NCBI RefSeq assembly: GCF_002646595.1
Contig: NZ_PDUD01000033.1
Location: forward strand, 1 to 64,000
DNA: 64,000 nt
DNA from: Flavilitoribacter nigricans DSM 23189 = NBRC 102662
GTDB taxonomy: Bacteria > Bacteroidota > Bacteroidia > Chitinophagales > Saprospiraceae
Reading direction: 5' to 3'
Shown here: positions 16,494-25,052 of the stretch, piece by piece
How positions within the stretch are numbered: the first letter of the stretch is position 1
Layout of the letters: every line of letters begins with the position of its first letter
The notes under the pieces: generated by a model
Seen by the model: only the letters and a program-made list of their open reading frames with translations
Databases searched by the model: none
Told to the model about the DNA's origin: nothing
Made by a program: the position numbers and the translations under genes

Positions 16494-17888
16494 ATGAATA
16501 ACAATATGCAAATGAATAATTTTTGGGAACGGTTGTTCCCAGTTACTATAATTTTCGCATTTTTTCTGGGAAGTTGCGCCGATCCCACCTTCGTTGGAGA
16601 AGACATCCTGGACGACGACCGGATCAACGCCACTTTTACGGACACGATCACTATTGAGTCCCGGACCGTTCGAGGTGATTCGGTACTGACCTACTCGCCC
16701 GGTCCGATCTGGCTGTCTGCCTATCTGCTGGGAGATTATCAGGATCCGATCTTCGGAAATACTTATTCCGAGATCTACGCGCAACCGACGCTCGAACTTT
16801 CCCAGCTTTCTTACCTGCGTCCGGATTTCGAAAAAGCTTCTCTGGATTCTGTAGTGTTGGTACTGCCGTACAACGGGGACGGATTCTACGGAAATACCGA
16901 GCAGCAATTCAGCATCAACGTATACGAACTGATGGACAGTATGAGCCGGGATTCGCTGTACTATTCCGCGAGCAAGCTGGCTACCGGTACGCTGATCGGC
17001 AGCAAGACCTTTACGCCCAGCCTGGACAGTGTAACCTTTATTGACTACCGGACCACCTCACCGGATACCGTCTCTTTATCCCAACTGCGTATTCCGCTGG
17101 AAGGGATCTTTGGCCGCAGACTGATCTTTGCCGATACCAGTAATTATCTGACCAATGCCGACTTCCTGCGGTTTTTCCGCGGTGTGTCGATTCAACCGTC
17201 GACCCCGACGGACGGGATGATCAGTTTCGATCTGGTACCGACTAACGGTGCTTACGATGCGGGTATCTACGTTTACTTTAAGCGGGATACGATCCCTACT
17301 CAATATCGTTTCCCGATCTCCTACAGCTCTCCGGTGTCGGCTTATATGAATAATGACTATACCGGCTCGGTGGTGGAACCGGCGATCGGCAATGCTGATT
17401 TCTCCGATTCTCTGGCTTTTGTACAGGGAACGGAGGGACTATTGCTGGAGTTGAATTTCCCGAACCTGGAAGGCCTGCGCGACGTGGTGGTCAACAAGGC
17501 TGAACTATTGGTACCCGTCGCCTCCGTATCCGGAGATAATCCGGACCTTTTTCCGTCGGCCGAACGGCTCTATGCATTCTACTACAATGAGGATGCGATC
17601 GGCAACTACGTGCCCATCGATGACGTATTGCTTCCGAACTCCGGAGTGATCGATGTGGTATTCGGCGGACTGGTGGAAGAAGGCGCTAACGGCGAACCGG
17701 ACATTTACCGGCTGAATATTTCCGCCTGGTTCCAGGAAATGCTCAAGGACGATCGCGAATCGGATATTCCGGATGTGATCTATCTGACACCTTCGCCCCG
17801 CTCCGAACGGGTTTCCCGTTCTATTCTTTACGGAGCACAGCACCCCCAATATCCGATCAAACTGAATCTGACCTATACCTCGCAGTAA
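16494..17888 (+). CDS. DUF4270 family lipoprotein
   Basis: 464 residues from the ATG at 16494; a TTG at 16473 is also in frame. A signal peptide ends in a lipobox (FFLGSCADPTFVGEDIL), so a lipid-anchored envelope protein is expected. The start of the mature part (FVGEDILDDDRINATFTDTITIESRTVRGDS) and the C-terminal INLSAWFQEML / LTPSPRSERVSRSILYGA region fit DUF4270, a Bacteroidota family of unknown function, rich in beta strands. It stands between the glycogen synthase-like gene and glmS, the usual neighbourhood of this family. Confidence 0.85.
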   Translation: MNNNMQMNNFWERLFPVTIIFAFFLGSCADPTFVGEDILDDDRINATFTDTITIESRTVRGDSVLTYSPGPIWLSAYLLGDYQDPIFGNTYSEIYAQPTLELSQLSYLRPDFEKASLDSVVLVLPYNGDGFYGNTEQQFSINVYELMDSMSRDSLYYSASKLATGTLIGSKTFTPSLDSVTFIDYRTTSPDTVSLSQLRIPLEGIFGRRLIFADTSNYLTNADFLRFFRGVSIQPSTPTDGMISFDLVPTNGAYDAGIYVYFKRDTIPTQYRFPISYSSPVSAYMNNDYTGSVVEPAIGNADFSDSLAFVQGTEGLLLELNFPNLEGLRDVVVNKAELLVPVASVSGDNPDLFPSAERLYAFYYNEDAIGNYVPIDDVLLPNSGVIDVVFGGLVEEGANGEPDIYRLNISAWFQEMLKDDRESDIPDVIYLTPSPRSERVSRSILYGAQHPQYPIKLNLTYTSQ

Positions 17889-17929
17889 GCGCACCAATAC
17901 CGGATCCTGGTATCGCCGGAAGCCGGAAA

Positions 17930-17974
17930 TTGCCCCCGCCGTCTAGTGGATGAATATGCAGACGGCGGGGGCAA
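17930..17974 (+). terminator. 15-bp perfect hairpin after the DUF4270 gene
   Basis: TTGCCCCCGCCGTCT (17930-17944) pairs perfectly with AGACGGCGGGGGCAA (17960-17974) around a 15-base loop, 42 bases after the stop. It is GC-rich and very stable but has no following U tract. Confidence 0.65.
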
Positions 17975-18053
17975 TATGTAATATCCGAACGATTGCAACG
18001 TTTGAAACTAGTGCTTCTGCTACCCAAATAAAATATCACCTAATTATCCGGCT

Positions 18054-18190
18054 ACTGTTCCGTCCTCTTGGCACCACCGGGCATTTTTGCCCAAAAAAAT
18101 GGCGCCGCTCAGAGAACAGTTGACGGAACAGTGAGTTCCTCTACTATAAATAGAATTGATGCCGTTCCGGAACGACAGGTCCCGAACGGC
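18054..18190 (+). promoter_or_regulatory. Structured glmS leader
   Basis: ACTGTTCCGTC (18054-18064) and GACGGAACAGT (18122-18132) form an 11-bp perfect outer stem with an inner hairpin GGGCA/TGCCC (18079-18092). Downstream, GCCGTTC (18161-18167) pairs with GAACGGC (18184-18190), and this competes with the palindrome GTTCCGGAAC (18164-18173). The shared GTTCCG/CGGAAC words allow alternative pairings. It lies 47 bases before the glmS ATG. It shows no resemblance I can see to the Firmicutes glmS ribozyme. Control by amino sugars is inference. Confidence 0.4.
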
Positions 18191-18237
18191 TTCCATCGTT
18201 TCATCAGCTAATACTGATAACCTCAAATCGCTAAATT

Positions 18238-20076
18238 ATGTGTGGAATAGTCGCTTATGTAGGTCCACGAGAAGCTTATCCCATTTTAGTCAAAGGATTA
18301 CACCGGCTGGAATACCGGGGCTACGACAGCGCCGGAGTGGCCATTCTGGATGATGATATCCAGGTTTATAAAAAGAAAGGCAAGGTGAGTGATCTCGAAG
18401 ATCACGTATCGGAGAAAAAGCACCGCGGGCATGTGGGTATCGGTCACACCCGCTGGGCTACCCACGGCGCCCCGAACGACATAAACGCGCATCCGCACGT
18501 ATCCGGCAACGGACGTCTGGCGCTGGTACACAACGGCATCATCGAGAATTACGGTTTGTTGAAAACGGCCCTGGAAAAAGTAGGGCATACTTTCGAGACC
18601 GAAACCGATACCGAAGTGCTGGTACACCTGATCGAAGAGATCCAGAGCCGGGAATCGCTGCCCCTGGAAGAGGCGGTACGGGTGGCCCTGACCCGCGTAG
18701 TAGGTGCGTACGCCATTGCGGTAGTGGACCGCGATGAGCCCGAAAAGATCGTAGCGGCCCGTAAGGCCAGTCCGTTGGTGATCGGTGTCGGGGAGAACGA
18801 ATTTTTCCTGGGCTCGGACGCAACGCCCATCATTGAATATACCCGGAAGGTAGTCTACCTGAATGACGAAGAGATCGCCCTGATCAGTAAAGACGGTATT
18901 CTTTCCATTAAAACGATGGGTAACGAAGAACAGCATCCGGCCATTCAGGAACTGGATATGAAACTGGAGAGCCTGGAAAAAGGCGGTTTCGAATACTTCA
19001 TGCTGAAGGAGATCCACGAGCAGTCCAAAACGATCTCCGACTGCATGCGGGGCCGGATGAACGCCGAAGAAGGCTGGATCCACCTGGGGGGGCTGGAAGA
19101 GTTCAGCAACAAATTGCTGGATGCTCAGCGGTTTATTATTGCGGGATGCGGCACATCCTGGCACGCGGGCCTGATCGGTGAATATCTTTTTGAGGACCTG
19201 GCCCGGATCCCGGTGGAAGTGGAGTATGCCTCTGAACTGCGCTATCGCAACCCGATCATTTCCGAAAAGGACGTGGTTATTGCCCTGTCCCAGTCCGGAG
19301 AGACTGCGGATACCCTGGCCGCTCTAGAACTGGCCAAGTCGAAGGGGGCGATGATCTACGGCATCGTCAATTCCGTAGGTTCCTCCATCGCCCGGCTCAC
19401 GGATGCGGGCTCCTACATCCACGCCGGTCCGGAGATCGGAGTGGCCTCTACCAAGGCGTTTACCGGGCAGGTGACACTGCTGAGTATGATGGCCCTGAGC
19501 CTCGCCCGGAAGCGGGGTACGATCTCTCAGACTTACTTCCTGCAACTCCTGCACGAACTCAGCTACATCCCGGCCAAAGTGGAACGGGTACTGAAGAATG
19601 AAAATAAAATTAAGTTTATCGCTTCAGAAATAAAAGACAGCGCAAATGCACTATATTTGGGGCGGGGTTATAATTTCCCGGTAGCGCTGGAAGGCGCCTT
19701 GAAACTCAAGGAAATTTCGTATATTCATGCCGAAGGATATCCGGCTGCTGAAATGAAACACGGGCCGATCGCTCTGATCGATGAGCACATGCCCGTTATC
19801 GTGATCGCCACCAACCGAAGTGCCTACGATAAGATCGTTTCCAATATTCAGGAAGTAAAGGCCAGAAACGGATATGTCATTGCCATCGTTACGGAAGGAG
19901 ATGAGACCATAAGTCAAATGGCCGATAGCGTAATTGAAATTCCGGATACAGAAGAGCCACTGACACCGCTTCTATCAGTTATTCCACTGCAATTGCTATC
20001 TTATCATATCGCCCTTATGCGGGGATGTAATGTAGACCAGCCCCGAAATCTGGCAAAATCAGTAACGGTTGAATAA
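18238..20076 (+). CDS. glmS: Glutamine--fructose-6-phosphate aminotransferase
   Basis: Makes glucosamine-6-phosphate from fructose-6-phosphate and glutamine, the entry to peptidoglycan and lipid A amino sugars. 612 residues, full length. Glutaminase domain (about 1-235) with N-terminal Cys2 exposed after Met removal (MCGIVAYVG) and the RLEYRGYDSAG, HTRWATHG motifs; two SIS domains (about 290-420 and 460-590) with CGTSWHA, SQSGETADTL, and the C-terminal DQPRNLAKSVTVE catalytic tail. It precedes DUF4290 and murA on the same strand, so genes for the two early amino-sugar steps are close together. Confidence 0.97.
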   Translation: MCGIVAYVGPREAYPILVKGLHRLEYRGYDSAGVAILDDDIQVYKKKGKVSDLEDHVSEKKHRGHVGIGHTRWATHGAPNDINAHPHVSGNGRLALVHNGIIENYGLLKTALEKVGHTFETETDTEVLVHLIEEIQSRESLPLEEAVRVALTRVVGAYAIAVVDRDEPEKIVAARKASPLVIGVGENEFFLGSDATPIIEYTRKVVYLNDEEIALISKDGILSIKTMGNEEQHPAIQELDMKLESLEKGGFEYFMLKEIHEQSKTISDCMRGRMNAEEGWIHLGGLEEFSNKLLDAQRFIIAGCGTSWHAGLIGEYLFEDLARIPVEVEYASELRYRNPIISEKDVVIALSQSGETADTLAALELAKSKGAMIYGIVNSVGSSIARLTDAGSYIHAGPEIGVASTKAFTGQVTLLSMMALSLARKRGTISQTYFLQLLHELSYIPAKVERVLKNENKIKFIASEIKDSANALYLGRGYNFPVALEGALKLKEISYIHAEGYPAAEMKHGPIALIDEHMPVIVIATNRSAYDKIVSNIQEVKARNGYVIAIVTEGDETISQMADSVIEIPDTEEPLTPLLSVIPLQLLSYHIALMRGCNVDQPRNLAKSVTVE

Positions 20077-20158
20077 CCCCCACAAGCCCGAAGCTTGTCC
20101 TTGTAGAATTAACGTAAATTTCGCTGCGCCGCAGCGCCAACAAAAGTAAAACAATCAA

Positions 20159-20809
20159 ATGGGAGAGAGAGAATGGAGTATGGCTTACAACTCCGAAAGA
20201 GATAACCTGATCATCCCCGAGTACGGACGCCACGTGCAGAACCTGGTCGAAGAAGCCAAATTGATCGAGAACCCGGCAGAGCGTCAGGTGTTCGTGGAGA
20301 AGATCGTAGATCTGATGATGCAGATCCATCCCCAGAGTCGGAATATAGAAGACTATATTGATAAACTGTGGAAACACGTTTTTCGCATCAGCAATTACGA
20401 CCTGGAAGGTGTGATGCCGCCCAATGGCGTACTCCCTACCTCCGAGGATGCCGCCAAACGTCCGGAAATGATCAATTATCCGGAATCCGAAGCCAAATTT
20501 CGCCACTACGGGCATAACGTACAGCATTTGATCAAAAAAGCGATCGAAATGCCCGAAGGCCCCAAAAGAGATGGTTTCGTGGCGGTGATCGCTTCCTATA
20601 TGAAACTGGCTTACCGCACCTGGAATAAGGAACACTTCGTAAGTGACGAGGTAGTGAAGAGCGATCTGGAATCATTGTCCAATGGCAAATTGGTGCTGAA
20701 GGAAGAACTCATGCAGGAAACCAATAACAATAACAATCGCAGACGGAAGCGCCCTTCCAATTCCGGAGGAGGCAAACGCTCCCGCTCTTCTTCACGTAGA
20801 CGCCGATAG
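20159..20809 (+). CDS. DUF4290 family protein
   Basis: 216 residues (or 209 from the ATG at 20180, MAYNSERDNLIIPEYGRHVQ). A helical domain with the family hallmarks IPEYGRHVQNLV and FRHYGHNVQHLI fills residues 10-180. The tail (about 185-216) is a low-complexity basic stretch (Asn run, then RRRKRPS and SRRRR) that could bind RNA, DNA or acidic lipids. The function of the family is unknown. The gene sits between glmS and murA with only 35 bases before murA, a neighbourhood typical of Bacteroidota that hints at a cell-wall or envelope role. Confidence 0.88.
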   Translation: MGEREWSMAYNSERDNLIIPEYGRHVQNLVEEAKLIENPAERQVFVEKIVDLMMQIHPQSRNIEDYIDKLWKHVFRISNYDLEGVMPPNGVLPTSEDAAKRPEMINYPESEAKFRHYGHNVQHLIKKAIEMPEGPKRDGFVAVIASYMKLAYRTWNKEHFVSDEVVKSDLESLSNGKLVLKEELMQETNNNNNRRRKRPSNSGGGKRSRSSSRRRR

Positions 20810-20844
20810 ATCTTCCGGCGATCCCCAATGATTAACCTACATAC

Positions 20845-22155
20845 ATGACCAACGAATCTTTTGCCGTAACCGGCGGCAGGTCTCTGCGCGGTGATCTGGT
20901 CCCTCAGGGCGCCAAGAACGAAGCCCTGCAGGTGCTTTGCGCCGTACTGTTAAGTGCAGAACCTGTAACTATTGCCAACGTTCCGGAAATTCGCGACGTA
21001 GCCATGCTGCTCGATCTCCTGCGCGGACTGGGCGTTGAAGTTGAAAAATTAAATTCGGATACCTACCGTTTTACCGCCCGGGAAGTGGATCTGGACTACG
21101 TTCAGTCCGATGCCTTCGAAGACAAAGCCCGCCGCATTCGCGGCTCGGTGATGCTGATCGGGCCTCTGCTGGCCCGCTACGGACGGGCCTTCCTGCCCAA
21201 ACCCGGTGGAGACAAGATCGGTCGCCGCCGCCTGGATACCCACTTTTTGGGATTGCAGCAGTTGGGCGCTCAGTTCGATTATGACGTCGATCGCAACCAG
21301 TATTCCGTCACGGCTAAGAAACTGAAGGGAACCTATATCCTGATGGATGAGATCTCCCTGACCGGTACGGCCAATGTGATCATGGCGGCCGTGCTGGCGG
21401 AGGGCGTGACGCGGATCTACAACGCCGCCTGCGAGCCTTATATCCAGCAGTTATGCCGGATGCTGACCCGCATGGGCGCCAAAATCGAAGGACTGGGCTC
21501 CAACTTACTGGCCATTACCGGCGTGGAAGAATTGGGCGGCACAGAACACCGCATCCTGCCCGATATGATCGAGATCGGTAGTTTCATCGGTCTGGCGGCC
21601 ATGACCCAGTCGGAGATCACCATCAAAGACGTTCAGGTACACGAACTGGGGATCATCCCCCGGGTATTTGAGAAAATGGGGGTCCAACTTGAGATCAAAG
21701 GTGATGATATCCATATTCCCTACCAGGAAGAATACGAGATCCAGACCTTTATCGACGGATCGATCATGACCATTTACGATGCGCCCTGGCCGGGCTTTAC
21801 GCCGGACCTGATGAGTATCATTCTCGTGATGGCGACTCAGGCCAAAGGCAGTCTGCTGGTGCATCAGAAGATGTTTGAAAGCCGCCTCTTCTTTGTCGAT
21901 AAGCTGATCGATATGGGTGCTCAGATCATCCTTTGCGATCCGCATCGCGCAACCGTGATCGGCCTCAACCGGAGATTTCAGTTACGGGGTATTGAAATGA
22001 CCTCACCGGATATTCGCGCCGGAGTAGCCCTCCTGATCGCGGCCCTTTCCGCCAAAGGGACCAGCATCATTCATAACATCAACCAGATCGATCGCGGTTA
22101 CCAGCGCATCGATGAACGCCTGCGGGCGATCGGTGCCCAGATCGAACGGGTCTAA
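20845..22155 (+). CDS. murA: UDP-N-acetylglucosamine 1-carboxyvinyltransferase with Asp in place of the catalytic Cys
   Basis: First committed step of peptidoglycan synthesis: transfers enolpyruvate from PEP to UDP-GlcNAc. 436 residues with the conserved PQGAKNEALQV (Lys24 region) and repeated EPSP-synthase-like folds. At the position of the catalytic Cys (PGGC in E. coli, Cys115) the sequence reads PKPGGDKIGRRRLD, with D123 encoded by GAC at 21211-21213. Asp at this site is known in Mycobacterium, Chlamydia and Borrelia, where the enzyme works but is not alkylated by fosfomycin. Intrinsic fosfomycin insensitivity is therefore likely. Probably co-transcribed with the DUF4290 gene. Confidence 0.96.
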   Translation: MTNESFAVTGGRSLRGDLVPQGAKNEALQVLCAVLLSAEPVTIANVPEIRDVAMLLDLLRGLGVEVEKLNSDTYRFTAREVDLDYVQSDAFEDKARRIRGSVMLIGPLLARYGRAFLPKPGGDKIGRRRLDTHFLGLQQLGAQFDYDVDRNQYSVTAKKLKGTYILMDEISLTGTANVIMAAVLAEGVTRIYNAACEPYIQQLCRMLTRMGAKIEGLGSNLLAITGVEELGGTEHRILPDMIEIGSFIGLAAMTQSEITIKDVQVHELGIIPRVFEKMGVQLEIKGDDIHIPYQEEYEIQTFIDGSIMTIYDAPWPGFTPDLMSIILVMATQAKGSLLVHQKMFESRLFFVDKLIDMGAQIILCDPHRATVIGLNRRFQLRGIEMTSPDIRAGVALLIAALSAKGTSIIHNINQIDRGYQRIDERLRAIGAQIERV

Positions 22156-22201
22156 ACCGCTTCGGGACGCAGGATACTGCTGAATAAGGGGGCGACCGGA
22201 A

Positions 22202-22240
22202 TTACCCGGACCAGGTGTAGCTCATGCCTGGTCCGGGTAA
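22202..22240 (+). terminator. 14-bp perfect hairpin after murA
   Basis: TTACCCGGACCAGG (22202-22215), an 11-base loop, CCTGGTCCGGGTAA (22227-22240), 46 bases after the murA stop. A pyrimidine-rich stretch (CTATTCTCTTTTCTC) follows rather than a pure U run. It also argues against the upstream start (22224) for the next gene. Confidence 0.6.
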
Positions 22241-22274
22241 GCTATTCTCTTTTCTCAATCATCAATTCGCTCGC

Positions 22275-22589
22275 ATGATACTCTACAACATAACCATCAA
22301 GGTCGAACAGAGCGTTCACGACGACTGGCTGCAGTGGATGCAGCAAGCCCAGATCCCTGCCTACATCAATACCGGATTGTTTACGGAATATAAGTTTTGC
22401 CGCATCATGGGCGATACGGATGAGCACGGTGTGACCTATGCCCTGCAATTCGTCAGTAAGGATGAGAAGACCTTTCAGATCTACCAGCAGTTACATGCCA
22501 AACGACTGCAAAATCTACAGGCAGAGCGTTACCCCAATAAATATGTGACTTTCCGGACCTTGATGGAAGTCGTGGGGCAATCGAAATAA
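22275..22589 (+). CDS. DUF4286 family protein
   Basis: 104 residues from the ATG at 22275 (MILYNITIKVEQSVHDDWLQWM). A small alpha-beta ferredoxin-like protein: an N-terminal strand, the helix DDWLQWMQQAQIP, TYALQFVSKDEKTFQIYQQLHAKRLQ, and the family-typical end RYPNKYVTFRTLMEVV. DUF4286 members are small soluble proteins of unknown function, common in Bacteroidota. A longer frame begins inside the murA hairpin at 22224 and is unlikely. A strong hairpin follows the gene. Confidence 0.85.
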   Translation: MILYNITIKVEQSVHDDWLQWMQQAQIPAYINTGLFTEYKFCRIMGDTDEHGVTYALQFVSKDEKTFQIYQQLHAKRLQNLQAERYPNKYVTFRTLMEVVGQSK

Positions 22590-22649
22590 TAACTTACCGT
22601 CAAGGGAATTTCTCCGGCCGCGAAAATATCCCGTTCCCAAAAATACAGC

Positions 22650-22684
22650 GGCCGGTATCCGTTGCGTAATGCTGGATACCGGCC
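22650..22684 (+). terminator. 11-bp perfect hairpin after the DUF4286 gene
   Basis: GGCCGGTATCC (22650-22660), a 13-base loop, GGATACCGGCC (22674-22684), 60 bases after the stop. No U tract. Confidence 0.55.
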
Positions 22685-23016
22685 TGCTAATTGTTTCTCC
22701 GGATTTGGTGTGCCGGATATAACCGTTCCAACGAGGGAAAAGTTATCCGTAATTACAGCGGGTGATTTCCGGGTGAGTCCTGCTCACTTCCGTGCCCGGT
22801 TGCTTGCACCGGGTCGATAAATTGTTTTCAAAAGGTTTTCCGGGGGATGTCAGTTGGGAAGTGTCCGAAGGCATTTTCCCATTTTAATTTCAGTCGGTTG
22901 CTTATAAGATGCAGTTCGGTTCTGATCCCCCTATGTCCGCATCCTTTTTTTCAAAACAAATAGATCCGGCAGTTCCGGAAACTATTCAGAACATCACGTG
23001 CCAGCCGGAAAAAAGT

Positions 23017-23049
23017 AAAAAGGCCCACAAATTGTCGGTGAGCCTTTTT
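23017..23049. terminator. Bidirectional-looking intrinsic terminator in the non-coding region
   Basis: AAAAAGGC (23017-23024) pairs with GCCTTTTT (23042-23049), with further pairing of CAC (23026-23028) and GTG (23038-23040) inside. On the plus strand the stem ends in TTTTT. On the minus strand it is followed by TTTTTACTTTTTT, the stronger tail. No coding gene ends nearby on either strand, so it may end a small RNA. Confidence 0.55.
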
Positions 23050-23363
23050 GGGAAATATTGACTAGTACGTGATGTGTTGATGGGATTTGTGCAAACTTCT
23101 TGGTCTTGGTTACAGGGGTAGACGTCGCTGTGCAAAGAAAGGGTTGGGCGCATATGCCATTTTTTAGGATCTTTCTTTAGGATATGCAGGGTATTAAGTC
23201 AATTTGTGCTACTAATCAGCCAATTAGCAAGAGCGTAATTTTTACAGTTCTATTTGCCAAAAAGCCCTTTTTCGGAGCGATTGATTTCCATCTATCTAAA
23301 AAAAAGGGTAGCTTATCTAAAAAGTAGGCTCTGCCGGAGCAAAAATCCTTTTTTAGCAAGCGG

Positions 23364-23393
23364 TTGGAAAAAGCCGAAAAATACTTAATTTAG
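23364..23393 (+). promoter_or_regulatory. Candidate promoter of the EI24-like gene
   Basis: TTG (23364-23366), an exact 19-base spacer, TAATTTAG (23386-23393), 13 bases before the ATG at 23407. The -7 box departs from TAnnTTTG by its seventh base. A very short leader would result. Confidence 0.4.
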
Positions 23394-23406
23394 TTACCCT
23401 ACGAAC

Positions 23407-24246
23407 ATGACCGTAAAGCCTTCATTCAGCATGCAACTCAGACCTCTTCGCGTATATACCCGCCAATTCGGATTCTCACTGGCCATTTTGCCGCGTACCA
23501 TATCATTTATTCGCGAGCAAAAGATATGGAAAGGGATGTTGTCTTACGGTTGGGTAGCCCGCCTGTTTATTATTATTGCTTTGCTGGGCGGACTAAAGTT
23601 CATATCCCTTTTTGTAAACTGGATCAACAAGGTCTTTGGAGCCAATGATGCGGCAGAAGCCATCGCTACGATGGGACTTTTTGCGAAAGATCTGGCCTTG
23701 GGAAGCTACGAAATGCTGTTCTCCTCCGGGTCTAAGTATATCATGTTGATCCTGTTGGAGGTCGTGGTATTTCACTTTGCCCGCCGGACTCTGGAGATAC
23801 TCACCGGCAATGAAGCTAAGGCCGGTTGGAAAGATTTTGTGGATGCCCAGATCCGGATGATCAAGGTGGCTTTTCGGTGTTGGGTGCTGGAAATGATCGT
23901 TTTAACGATCTTGAGCGTAGTATTCGGCATTTTCAGTATCCTCGATTTTATCGAGCCCGTGCTTGCCCTGGCGGTACAATCTTACTTCCTCGGATTTGCG
24001 GTGGTCGATAACTATAACGAACAATTCGGGCTCAGCATTAAGGAAAGTGTGGCCTACGCCTGGCAATATCTGGGGGTAGTGATGGCCCTGGGCTTGTTCT
24101 TCTATATTATGTTATTAATTCCTTTCATCGGCACGGTTGCCGGTCCCTGTATTGCGGCCGTAGCGGTCTGTATCATTATGTACAAATTGTCGGACCTGCA
24201 CACCATGAAGGATAAACCGGCCGTTGACCTGGAAGAAATAGTTTAG
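23407..24246 (+). CDS. EI24/CysZ-like membrane protein
   Basis: 279 residues with about five or six hydrophobic segments (about 50-70, 105-125, 155-180, 185-205, 220-265). The last segment, LFFYIMLLIPFIGTVAGPCI, has the I-P-x-x-G-T-x-x-x-P signature of the EI24 domain, shared with CysZ sulfate permeases and eukaryotic EI24. In this phylum such proteins are usually uncharacterised, so a transport role is only possible. The next gene starts four bases after its stop, so the two are probably co-transcribed. Confidence 0.75.
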   Translation: MTVKPSFSMQLRPLRVYTRQFGFSLAILPRTISFIREQKIWKGMLSYGWVARLFIIIALLGGLKFISLFVNWINKVFGANDAAEAIATMGLFAKDLALGSYEMLFSSGSKYIMLILLEVVVFHFARRTLEILTGNEAKAGWKDFVDAQIRMIKVAFRCWVLEMIVLTILSVVFGIFSILDFIEPVLALAVQSYFLGFAVVDNYNEQFGLSIKESVAYAWQYLGVVMALGLFFYIMLLIPFIGTVAGPCIAAVAVCIIMYKLSDLHTMKDKPAVDLEEIV

Positions 24247-24250
24247 TACG

Positions 24251-24994
24251 ATGGGGCTTTTTGATTTTTTCCGCAAGAAGACCCCCAAACTGACCGAAAC
24301 CGAACGTCAGGAGTTGCTAACGCGAACCAAAACGGCTTGCGAAACCCTGGCCCGCCCGGCGGCATTAGCCCAGCTCGGTGGTTTTCGACCGACCGGCGAT
24401 CCGCTGACTTCCCGTTTTTCCGGAGACTTTGTCATGCTGGAATCCGAAAGCTGGCCGGTATACGAGGAGCAGCCCCTGACCTCCATTTTACAGATCAATC
24501 TTTCCGAATTACCCTTTATCCCTCCGGCCCTGGAGGGCTATCAGCTTATTACCATCTTTATTGATACCCAAGAACCACCCCACGCTACGCCGATGGGGGA
24601 CGGCTGGGTGATACGCTTGTATTCTTCCACCGCGGGGCTCCTTCCCCGTGCGAACCCGGTTCGGAAATCCAGGCTCAAATCCTTTGAGATACAATGGCAG
24701 TATAGCCCGACGGAATGCCCGGACTGGGAAGATGCCGATGCCCGGATCGATCTATCCGAACTCCAATTGCTGGATGATGCCGGCGAAGCTTTATTGGAAA
24801 CTTTCACCAATCACGAACTGACCAAGATCGGTGGCTGGCCCAGCCTGATCCAGCACCAACTGGAAATGGATGCCGATGATTTTGTGATCCAGATCGGTTC
24901 CGAACCCAAAGCGAACTGCAATTGGATAGACGGTGGCAATATTTACCTGGGACTGGTCGACGGGCAGTGGCAGATTGAATGTCAGTTCCATTAG
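24251..24994 (+). CDS. YwqG-like (DUF1963) protein
   Basis: 247 residues, soluble. The order of motifs fits the YwqG/DUF1963 family: an early GGxP-like GGFRP segment, an LQINLSELP strand (about 80), a central GDGWVIRLYSS, and a C-terminal KIGGWPSLIQ followed by FVIQIGSEPKANCNWIDGGNIYL. Family members are of unknown function, often linked to toxin-immunity or scaffold roles in other bacteria; nothing here supports either. Transcription is probably shared with the membrane protein gene four bases upstream. Confidence 0.75.
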   Translation: MGLFDFFRKKTPKLTETERQELLTRTKTACETLARPAALAQLGGFRPTGDPLTSRFSGDFVMLESESWPVYEEQPLTSILQINLSELPFIPPALEGYQLITIFIDTQEPPHATPMGDGWVIRLYSSTAGLLPRANPVRKSRLKSFEIQWQYSPTECPDWEDADARIDLSELQLLDDAGEALLETFTNHELTKIGGWPSLIQHQLEMDADDFVIQIGSEPKANCNWIDGGNIYLGLVDGQWQIECQFH

Positions 24995-25052
24995 TATGCT
25001 TTACCAGCTGAACTGCGCTTCTAGCTGTTCGTGGCCTGCCCTGCCATCGAGA

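Larger units (their letters stand above)
22590..23406. other. Long non-coding region with many hairpins
   Basis: 817 bases without a credible ORF. Besides the terminators listed separately it holds GTGAG/CTCAC (22773-22787) and CCCGGT/ACCGGG (22795-22813). On the minus strand a TTTCTTTG box (23133-23140) is followed about 110 bases later by a hairpin plus U-rich tail (23049 to 23010). The rest is AT-rich without visible repeats. It could hold one or two small RNA genes; no known family was recognised. Confidence 0.4.

Noticed and set aside
18054-18132. glmS ribozyme
   Set aside because: No double-pseudoknot core resembling the Firmicutes ribozyme; only simple stems are seen, and the ribozyme is not known to me from Bacteroidota.
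21210-21215. Sequencing error in murA at the Cys codon
   Set aside because: GAC for Asp needs two base changes from a Cys codon (TGC/TGT), the frame is clean, and Asp at this position is a known natural form.
22224-22274. Upstream start of the DUF4286 gene
   Set aside because: It lies within the murA hairpin; the family N-terminus begins at the ATG at 22275.
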